10,142 bases of DNA, from positions 1 through 10,142 of the forward strand of contig JADGIZ010000679.1 in NCBI GenBank assembly GCA_027604665.1, in the 5' to 3' direction. Positions 1 through 6,880 of the stretch are shown piece after piece. A model generated the notes under the pieces. It was not told the origin of the DNA, ran no database searches, and saw nothing but the letters and a program-made list of their open reading frames with translations. This stretch comes from Polyrhizophydium stewartii. Taxonomy: Eukaryota > Chytridiomycota > Chytridiomycetes > Rhizophydiales. Each line of letters starts with the position of its first letter. Position 1 is the stretch's first letter. The position numbers were made by a program, and so were the translations under genes.

Positions 1-31
1 CCCCCCCCTCCCCCACCACCCACCCGCCGCC
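1..31 (+). promoter_or_regulatory. C-rich 5' leader of the Sec14 gene (partial)
   Basis: The window opens with an almost pure C/A tract running into the first ATG at 32. The start context (gccgccATGG) is a strong Kozak-like match. The promoter and transcription start lie outside the window, so only the tail of the leader is visible. Confidence 0.5.
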
Positions 32-1109
32 ATGGACGAAAACTTCAACGGCCGTCTCGGCCATCTCACCAAGGAGGAGGAGGCCGTGCTCTTCATCTTC
101 AAGCACGAGCTTGGCCAGGAGGGCTTCTACAACCCAGAGAAGCACGACGACCACCTGCTCTTGCGCTTCCTGCGGGCCAGAAAGTTCCAGCTGCCGGCAG
201 CAAAGAAGATGTGGATCGACTGCGAAAAGTGGAAGAACGAGTACGGCGTCCACACGGTGCGCTGCGCCCCTGCTTTCCGCGGCTCGCCCATGCCGCCTGC
301 TCGCTGACCTCTGCCCTCTGGCCCGCAGATCCTCGAAGACTTTGACTTCCCCGAGTACCCGCTTGTCCGCAAACTGTACCCGCGCTTCTACCACAGGACC
401 GACAAGCTCGGCCGCCCCATCTACATCGAGCAGCTCGGCGCCCTCGACGTCAAGAAGCTCTTCACCGTCAGCACCGACGCACGCCTCCTCAGGAATCACG
501 TCTACGAGTACGAAAAGCTCGTGCACTACCGCCTCGTTGCCTGCTCCATCAAGGCCAACCGCTACCTCGAGCAGAGCTGCACCATCCTCGACCTCAAGGG
601 CGTCGCCCTCTCGACCTTCTCCAGCGTCTACTCGCTCGTCCGCGAGGTCTCGGGCATCGCGCAAAACTACTACCCGGAGATGCTCGGCAAGATGTTCATC
701 ATCAACGCCCCGATGCTCTTCACCGCTGTCTGGAACATGGTCAAGCCTCTACTCGACGAAGTCACCGTCAAGAAAATCAACATCCTCGGCACCTCCTACA
801 AGGACGCCTTGCTCGAGACAATAGACGACGAGAACCTGCCCGACTACATGGGCGGCGCATGCCGCTGCCCGGGCGGCTGCGCGCACGCCGACATTGGGCC
901 ATGGAACGACGGCACCGTCGAGGGTTACCCCAAGCCCGAGTTTGAGAAGGTGCGCCGCACACGCCGATGCCGTCTGCCGCCCGCCGTTCTCGCTGACGCC
1001 CGCATCTCGCATCTCGCATCGCATCTCGCATCGCATCTCGCACCGCATCTCGCAGTTCCGAATCAAGTATGGGTCCGCCCCGCCGTCCACCACGGACGGC
1101 CCCGAATGA
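32..1109 (+). CDS. SEC14: Sec14-type phosphatidylinositol/phosphatidylcholine transfer protein
   Basis: The gene encodes a 299-residue lipid transfer protein that would exchange PI and PC between membranes and support phosphoinositide synthesis at the trans-Golgi and in the cytosol. Exons are 32-256, 329-949 and 1056-1109, all joined in phase 0; the introns start GTGCGC and end in CAG. The N-terminal CRAL-TRIO helix (LLLRFLRARKF, residues 42-52) is followed by the lipid-binding domain (about 95-270) with YYPE, NAP, ENLP and DIGPWND motifs. The alignment to yeast Sec14 recalled from memory keeps a constant 15-residue offset. On it the PI-contacting Lys66, Lys239 and Glu207 correspond to Lys51, Lys224 and Glu192, and the PC-contacting Ser173 and Thr175 correspond to Ser158 and Thr160. 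Both lipid-binding activities are therefore expected. The length matches the yeast protein (304). The last exon adds only 17 residues after the second intron. Confidence 0.93.
1001..1055 (+). repeat. Minisatellite of about 12 bp inside Sec14 intron 2
   Basis: Alternating CGCATCT and CGCAT/CGCAC/CGCAG units (7+7+5+7+5+7+5+7+5 nt) fill the 3' part of the intron at 950-1055. The tract lies between a probable branch site (CGCTGAC, 991-997) and the acceptor. It contains no AG until its last unit, CGCAG, which is itself the 3' splice site. Confidence 0.8.
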
Positions 1110-1297
1110 ACGCGCCCGGTGCGGTGTTGTGTGCATCTGGCGCCTTGCGAGTGCCCCGTCTCCTGCCGCTCGCCCCCGTCGGCCGCCAGTCCCACCGCCC
1201 GCGGCCCGCCTCGGCGGAACCCGCGCGCGCACGTGGAACGCGGCGTGAGGTTGGCGACGTTGTCGGCCGCCCCCGTCCTTGCCCGCGCCAGACCGAC
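1110..1297 (+). other. Sec14-metaxin intergenic region
   Basis: These 188 bp must hold the 3' end of the Sec14 transcript and the promoter of the metaxin gene. I see no TATA box, AATAAA signal or RNA gene. The frame of Sec14 exon 2 stays open through intron 2 and this spacer into the metaxin start, which is most likely a by-product of high GC. Confidence 0.5.
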
Positions 1298-2833
1298 ATG
1301 GACCTCGAGCTGTTCTCGTGGGGCCCCGGCCACGACCTGCCGTCGTTCGACCCCTTCTGCCTGTCCATCGCCGCCTACCTCAACCTGGCTGGCGCCGACT
1401 GGTCCATCAACGAGTGCCGCACGCCGTCCATCTCGCCCAACGGTGCCGTGCCTCGCCCGAGCGACCGCGAGCCACGAGCACCAGCGTGCGCCTGCCGTGG
1501 CCGCTCGTGCGGGCGCTGACCCGCCTCTGCCCGCGAACCCTCGGCGTGCCTGCTGCGTGGTCTCCCCGCTCGCCGCACCGCCCACTTTCCCTAGGAGAGC
1601 TGCCCGTCCTGCGTGTCGGCGCCGAGCCCATCGCCGGAACGTTCAACATCATCCGCACGCTCAAGTCCAAGGCAGGTGCTCTCGCCGGCCGCCTTGCGGC
1701 CCACCTGCTGCATGCGCTTCGGCCCGCCTGCGCTGTGCACGGCCCAGTGCTGACTGCTCTCGCAGGGCCTCGATCTCGACAGCGAGCTGAGCCCCAGGCA
1801 GCGCGCCGAGTCGCAGGCGTGGGTCCGCTCGCTCGATCAGCCGCTGCCCACGGTCGGCGGCTCACCAGACAGTCCGTCCTCCGTCCAGGTTCATTGCCCT
1901 GATCGAAGACAAGCTATATGATGCGCTGGTGCGGCATGCCTGTTGCTGGTGGCCAGCGATCGCTCTCGGGCCGACGCCTGCTGACGCACACGCTTCACAG
2001 CTGTACACCTGGTGGATGGAGAACGAGAACTACCAAAAGTCGACCTTCCCAACGCTCTCGCGCTCTCTCACCTTCTTTGGGCGGTACCAGGTGCCGGCGC
2101 AGCTCAAGGAAAAGGCCCGCCAGCGCTTGATGCAGTACAGGGACCTCAGGGTCGACGGCGAAACGGTGCCTGAAGTGCGTCACACACATCCGACGCACGT
2201 CAGTGGAGCTCATGGGTGCTGACCGTGCACGCCAGATCTACCTGATCGCCCGCGACGTCTATCGCGCGCTGGCCGACAAGCTGGGCGACAAGCCCTTCTT
2301 TTTCGGCAACAGGTGAACCGCGCTGCCCATCACTTTGGCCTCGCAAGCATCACAGCTGACACCAGGCGCGGAGCAGCCCGACGACCCTCGATGCGATAGC
2401 GTTTGGCCACCTGTCGCTGCACGCATACCCGTCGCTGGCCGTGCCCAAGCTCTTTTCGCTGCTCACGTTCGAGTTCCCGACGCTCATTGCGTACTGCGCT
2501 CGCCTCAAGAACCAGATCTTTGCCGCGCCGCTCGTCAAGTCGCCGCTCTCGAGGCCGTCGCTTCGCGCCATCTTGGCCGACTTTGCCAAGGACCCCGAGC
2601 CGTACTTGCGCTTTGTGTGGGAGGGCTTCCAGACCAAGATGGTGCCCGTCACCGAGAAGCAGACCAAGGAGCAGCGCGTGCAAGCGTTTTGGAAGGGCGT
2701 CTCCATTGCCGCCGGCATTGCTTTCTTTGCCGGATATGTCGTCGTCAACGGCATCGTCGAGGTTGGGTACTTCCCCGAGCACGAGGACTCGATCCGGAGC
2801 GATGACGACGATGCTTACGAGGACTATGAGTGA
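1298..2833 (+). CDS. Metaxin/Sam37-like mitochondrial outer-membrane sorting subunit
   Basis: This is a 340-residue protein of the metaxin/Tom37 family. In the SAM complex such proteins help Sam50 insert beta-barrel proteins into the mitochondrial outer membrane. Exons are 1298-1442, 1595-1671, 1766-1818, 1889-1928, 2001-2174, 2236-2312 and 2377-2833 (1023 nt, frame intact). The thioredoxin-like N-terminus reads LELFSWGPGHDLPSFD, then SPNGELPVLR across the first junction. The GST-C-like half contains LYTWWMENENY (from residue 106) and the KPFFFGNSPTTLDA signature (about 182-195). A membrane segment follows at about 297-318, then a short acidic tail (DDDDAYEDYE), as expected for a tail-anchored Sam37/metaxin. 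Intron 2 needs a GC-AG donor to keep frame; the other introns are GT-AG. Metaxin-1 and Sam37 orthologues cannot be told apart from this sequence alone. Confidence 0.9.
1672..1765 (+). other. Probable GC-AG intron (metaxin intron 2)
   Basis: The donor reads AAG|GCAGGT and the acceptor CTCGCAG, with a branch-like GTGCTGAC about 13 nt upstream of the acceptor. Splicing here joins ...LKSK to GLDLDSEL..., as expected for the family. The nearby GT (4 nt downstream) would shift the frame. Confidence 0.7.
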
Positions 2834-3476
2834 ATCTGCTGGCGGGACGGCGCAACGACTGCGCGCAGGGAATGTTGCAGACGCTGCTGGCGTCTTTGAA
2901 TGAATGCCGGATGACATCGCGGGCATGACCTCGCCTCCTTGTGCGCGAGGAGTGCATGCCAGCCCAAAGGCCAAGCCGCCGCGTGTTGCGACGCACGCGG
3001 ACAATCTTGACATCCCAGGCTGGGCAATGCGCAGTTTGTCAACTCGCGGCCTTTCGCTCTCCGAGCCGCAAGACCCAGCGGCACTTGGCGCAAGGCTGCT
3101 GATCGCTGCTGAGTCTCGCATCGCCGACGGGCGAGACATTCTCAACATCCATCTAGCCGCAACCAGTATCGAGTTTTGCCCTTGCTGCCGCTCCGCCCCT
3201 CGGTCTCCTCCGCTCTGCCAACAAGAGCTCCCACGAACGCGCTCCTGCGGGTGTTGCTGCTCGGCGCCTTGACAGCGATCTGACGCACCCCAGCGGCCCT
3301 AGACAGACACAGACTGATCTTTCTCACGGCCGCTGGCACCCAGCCTGCCCTTGGGCTCGATACATGTGCGTGTGTCTTGGGAGGGGCGGCAGACTGTCCA
3401 CGTGCTCACTGCTGTCCCGACAACCGCGGTTGCTGCGGCGCCCGAACGCAAACATTGGCCCGTCAAACGGCCCATG
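2834..3476 (+). other. Non-coding stretch: metaxin 3' end and distal promoter
   Basis: I see no gene here that I can support. Short open frames exist on both strands, but none shows a domain, and their composition is what GC-rich DNA gives by chance. The stretch should contain the metaxin 3' UTR and upstream control DNA of the next gene. A G-rich patch (gaggggcggc, 3381-3390) and a CACGTG palindrome (3399-3404) are possible factor-binding sites, unproven. Confidence 0.45.
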
Positions 3477-3991
3477 GACTCAAACTCGGCGGGATTTTCT
3501 CAGCTTTCCTCTCTCTCTCACACTTGTCGCCGCACACTCGCGCGACCGCCGACAGGCCGCACCGCCGTCTTGAGCCCTTCCCTCGCGTACTTCTCCTCGC
3601 CCTCTCTTTCTTCACACATTGTATTGCTCCCACTCCTCTCTCGCAGCGACTGTAAGCTTCCCCAATACCTCTCGTCCCAACGACATCCACTTGCGTCCCA
3701 CTCGACAGCGCGCATCTCTCTCCACCGGCACCTCATCCCAGCCGTGCCGGCGCGTTCGAGCATCAGCGACAACAACGCGACAACGAGCAACCACAACGCG
3801 TAGTGTTCCGACCCCGCGCACACAAGAGCAAACAAACCTCGACGCTCACTCGGACCACTTTGTCCAGCAAACAGCCCCTCTCCACACAGCTGCACGACCT
3901 TCACCAACAAAAATAAGCCCTCTCACCACACAGAGGATCACTCGCGACTTTGTCGGCACCCACAACCGAGACGAATTGCACTCGATTTACC
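3477..3991 (+). promoter_or_regulatory. ATG-free pyrimidine-rich promoter/5' leader
   Basis: There is no ATG on the plus strand for 515 nt before the start codon at 3992. The first half is C/T-rich (about 3490-3760) and the second becomes C/A-rich with CAACAA-type runs (about 3760-3960). This matches the usual fungal pattern of a CT-rich block near the transcription start followed by an A-rich, uORF-free leader. The exact start site cannot be seen. Confidence 0.55.
3652..3708 (+). other. Possible 5'-UTR intron
   Basis: GTAAGC at 3652 is one of the best donor matches in the window. A CTCGACAG acceptor lies 57 nt downstream, within the size range of the coding introns. No clear branch site is visible and there is no coding frame to test it, so this is speculative. 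Confidence 0.25.
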
Positions 3992-6736
3992 ATGATCGAT
4001 CACCCATCCCCACACACTTTCTCGCGCCTCAAATCGGACATCACCGAGCTCGAGTCGCTCGCGTCGCTGATCTGTGAGCTGTGCATCCCCCTCGACGGCG
4101 TGATTTGCGAGGCCATGGAGCGCCTGGTCGAGCTCGCCGGCTCCAACGACTTTCTGCCGGCCTTTGCCGCGCTGCAGATCTCGATCCTCAAGACAAAATG
4201 GGCCCGCGAGGACCATTTTGGTGCGGGATACATCCTGCCGTGGGTGCAGGTCTACTCGTGTCTCGGGCACGGCACCAAGCTCGGGGCCATTGCCAGTGGA
4301 TGCGTCGCCCATGCAACTGCTGCTGCTGCTGCCGCTGCTTCTGCAACCGCCGCCACGACCGCCCAGGCTGGCGCGGCGGCTCCAGCTGCCGAGCATGTCT
4401 CGCAGCATGCGGCTGTCTCTGCCGAGTCGTCTGCATCGGCCCATCCCGAAAGCGCCGCGGCGCATGTTCGTCTCTCGTCTGGTGCGGTGCGCTTGTTGTC
4501 GCAATCAGTTGAGCTGCGATCAAGTCAGGATGCTGACCAACGTTACCGCTGCGCCATGCGAATTCTGTGCGGGATGTGTGTATACGTGTCGATCCACGAA
4601 TGCACGCACGACCATGCAGAAGCCCGTGTGGATGCTGCATCTGCTGCCGGTTCGTTTGGCTCGGGCGGCTTGCCTAGATGCGGCGCGAGTCTCAACGGGA
4701 ACCCGGTGCCTGCGCGCGCGGATCCGCACCCGGCCGGGACCACCGGCACAGCGGGCCTGTTCGGCAGTTTTGCAAACTTGCAGTCTCATGCGCACAACTC
4801 GGCCATCAACCCGTTCGGCAACGGATTCTTTCCGGCCGAGGTCAACATGAGCGAGATTATCAACCTCGGGCTGTTCAGGACCAAGCCGCAAGCATGGACC
4901 GCCTCGCACACGCTGCATTCATTCACGCCAATGACGCCGCAGGCGTCCTTTTGTGGCCAGCAGCAAGCCCCTGCAGTCGCCTCCGCGTCACGGCCCCCCG
5001 TGAATCTCCAGGATAGCTCGACTGCTGCTCCTCTGACGGCCGATCCTGGCCACAGCGCGAATGCGCCGACTCTCGTGCCGTTTGCAGATCGACTGGCGAT
5101 GCACCATTTCGGCCTTGCATCGCCGTTTGCGCTGGCGCATGGCGCCGGCCAGATCGCTGCGCACCTGAACGGTCCAATGAGCGTGCCCGAAGATGCGCCA
5201 GAGGACAGGACGCACACGCCGGCGACCGTTTGGAGCTCGCTCGGCGCATCGGCGTTGCTCCCCGCTGAAGCTCAGCCGGCTGGGTTCCCGCACGACTCGC
5301 GACTCGACAGCGCAATGGATCTGGATCTGCAGAGCCTCACCTCACGCCAGGCCTGCGTCATCGACCAACAAACTCGCAACCCGTCGCAGCAGCAAGCCGA
5401 ACAGCCCTCGCCTCTGGCCTCGGCGCATCCGGCCAACACCTCTGTATTCCCCTGCCAACCCTTTGTACAACAGTCGGTTCCACTGCCGGCGGCTTTTGCG
5501 ATGCCGCCGGCCGCCATGTGCCACACACCCGGCACCACAGCATCGCCGGCGGCGGCTTCGGCTTGCGAAGCGTCGCCTGCGTACGCGACGCCTATGCAGC
5601 CGCCTGCGTCCGCACCGACGCTGCCAGGCCAGCCCGTGCCAAAGAAGCGCCAGCGAGGGCCTCGTCCGCTCAAGATCCGCGCGAACGTCAAGTCGGCGCT
5701 GGCCATGTCGCCCGCGGCAGTGCCGTCGGTGCTGCTCACGCCCATCTCTCCCCAGGCGTTTGCGATGCCTGCTCCGGCTCTTGCAACACCGCTCGTGTCT
5801 CCGGCTGCTGAGCCGCCGTCGGCTTTGGCGTCTGCGGTGCCGGCAATGGCGGCTCAGATCCAGCTGCTTCCTGCGCCAAAGCAGGTCCGCAAGGGCCGCC
5901 CGCCCAAGGCCGCCAAGCTCCAGCAGCAGCAGCTCCAGCAGCTCCAGCAGCAGCAGCAGGCTCTAACTCAGCATCCAGGCGGAGCCATGCCCGGCGAAAC
6001 ACTCGCACAAGCGATGCTCGTGCCTGGGAATCCGGACCCCGCAATCACGGAAGGCCTGCCGCCACCGGCACCCAAGCGATCAAAGCCGAGGGCGCCTCGG
6101 CCCAAAGCCGGTGCGTGCAAGCCCGTCAGTGCCACCAGGATCAACTCGAGCGAAGACGAAAAGGTGGCGCAGTCCATCAAGGCGATGGTCGAGCCGGTCG
6201 TGTCGCGCGTGCTGTCTGGCGGCAAGCGCAAGGCGCGGGCACCCAAGGACGCTCCGGTCGGTGCTCCGGCGAAGAAGCGGCTCTCCAAGACCTTGCACAG
6301 CCAGTCGCTGCTGGCCGCTCTTGTCGGCTCGCATCTACCGAGCACGGGCGTGACTGTTGCGGGATTCCACCTGCTGCGGCCAGCGCCTGCAAATGCGTCG
6401 ATCGTGCGGGCATCGTCGTTTGATTACCGGAGCTTGCCGAGCGCCAGCGCCGCCGTGCCCATCGGATCGGGCGGCATGTCTGCAGCGGCGGCCGAGCCGG
6501 ACACTCTCGCGGCGGCGATCGAGCACATGCCGCCGCACGCCGCCGCCGCAGCGGGCCCGGCTGTCGCGGCCATCTGCTTGCAGGAGCCGCTTCTGGTGCC
6601 TGCCGCATCGCCGCCGCCGTCTTCGCTCTCATCGTCACTCTCGTCGGCATCATCGCCCACGCCCTCCTCGACGGACGCCGCCATTCATCTCTCCCCTGCA
6701 GCGCCTGCGAGCGGCGGCGATGGCGTGATGGCGTGA
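3992..6736 (+). CDS. Large low-complexity protein with AT-hook-like motifs, function unknown
   Basis: This is a 914-residue reading frame with a good start context (ttaccATGA). I do not recognise the family. Residues 1 to about 105 look like a folded, helix-rich domain (...ELESLASLICELCIPL..., ...AFAALQISILKTKWARED...). An Ala-rich linker follows (about 106-153), then a long Ala/Pro/Ser-rich region. Four basic clusters resemble AT-hooks or nuclear localisation signals: KKRQRGPRPLK (about 551), RKGRPPKAAK (about 632, closest to the canonical core), PKRSKPRAPRPK (about 694) and GGKRKARAPK (about 744). A Gln-rich tract lies at about 644-656. DNA or chromatin binding in the nucleus is an inference from these motifs. 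The section 4482-4619 (GVCVYVSIHE-like residues) reads unlike its surroundings and may be an in-frame intron. Other introns cannot be excluded. Confidence 0.7.
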   Translation: MIDHPSPHTFSRLKSDITELESLASLICELCIPLDGVICEAMERLVELAGSNDFLPAFAALQISILKTKWAREDHFGAGYILPWVQVYSCLGHGTKLGAIASGCVAHATAAAAAAASATAATTAQAGAAAPAAEHVSQHAAVSAESSASAHPESAAAHVRLSSGAVRLLSQSVELRSSQDADQRYRCAMRILCGMCVYVSIHECTHDHAEARVDAASAAGSFGSGGLPRCGASLNGNPVPARADPHPAGTTGTAGLFGSFANLQSHAHNSAINPFGNGFFPAEVNMSEIINLGLFRTKPQAWTASHTLHSFTPMTPQASFCGQQQAPAVASASRPPVNLQDSSTAAPLTADPGHSANAPTLVPFADRLAMHHFGLASPFALAHGAGQIAAHLNGPMSVPEDAPEDRTHTPATVWSSLGASALLPAEAQPAGFPHDSRLDSAMDLDLQSLTSRQACVIDQQTRNPSQQQAEQPSPLASAHPANTSVFPCQPFVQQSVPLPAAFAMPPAAMCHTPGTTASPAAASACEASPAYATPMQPPASAPTLPGQPVPKKRQRGPRPLKIRANVKSALAMSPAAVPSVLLTPISPQAFAMPAPALATPLVSPAAEPPSALASAVPAMAAQIQLLPAPKQVRKGRPPKAAKLQQQQLQQLQQQQQALTQHPGGAMPGETLAQAMLVPGNPDPAITEGLPPPAPKRSKPRAPRPKAGACKPVSATRINSSEDEKVAQSIKAMVEPVVSRVLSGGKRKARAPKDAPVGAPAKKRLSKTLHSQSLLAALVGSHLPSTGVTVAGFHLLRPAPANASIVRASSFDYRSLPSASAAVPIGSGGMSAAAAEPDTLAAAIEHMPPHAAAAAGPAVAAICLQEPLLVPAASPPPSSLSSSLSSASSPTPSSTDAAIHLSPAAPASGGDGVMA
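5920..5961 (+). repeat. CAG-rich codon repeat (poly-Gln)
   Basis: CAG runs interrupted by CTC encode a Gln/Leu tract (LQQQQLQQLQQQQQ) straight after the RKGRPPK motif. Such tracts are common in transcriptional regulators and can vary in length between strains. Confidence 0.8.
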
Positions 6737-6880
6737 CGGGCCTGATCTGGCCCGAGTGCCCGCATGCATCCTGCCCACTTTCCCGCTCGCGCAATGAAAA
6801 CCGCCAACTCTGCCCGCCAAAAGGAGATCCCGTCCTCGTCCGCCGCTTTCGGACACGCGACGAGCGTGGGAGGAGGGGAC
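6737..6880 (+). other. Short spacer between the AT-hook gene and SepSecS
   Basis: At most 144 bp separate the upstream stop codon from the preferred SepSecS start. Two earlier in-frame ATGs (6764 and 6794) could lengthen SepSecS by 39 or 29 residues and cut the gap to 27 bp. No clear promoter or poly(A) motif is visible. Confidence 0.5.

Noticed and set aside
111..824. Second plus-strand frame of about 237 codons over Sec14
   Set aside because: It is a Ser/Arg/Pro-rich frame shadow of the conserved Sec14 exons and crosses intron 1.
749..1585. Antisense open frame of about 278 codons over Sec14/metaxin
   Set aside because: It overlaps well-supported exons and a repeat-bearing intron on the other strand, and its product is compositionally biased with no motif.
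2330..3148. Minus-strand open frame of about 272 codons entering the metaxin-AT-hook spacer
   Set aside because: Most of it lies opposite metaxin exon 7, and the remainder shows no domain or splice signals.
2834..3991. Possible tRNA-Sec or other RNA gene near SepSecS
   Set aside because: I looked for the B-box (GTTCNANTC-like) and the selenocysteine tRNA arms here and in the other spacers and saw none.
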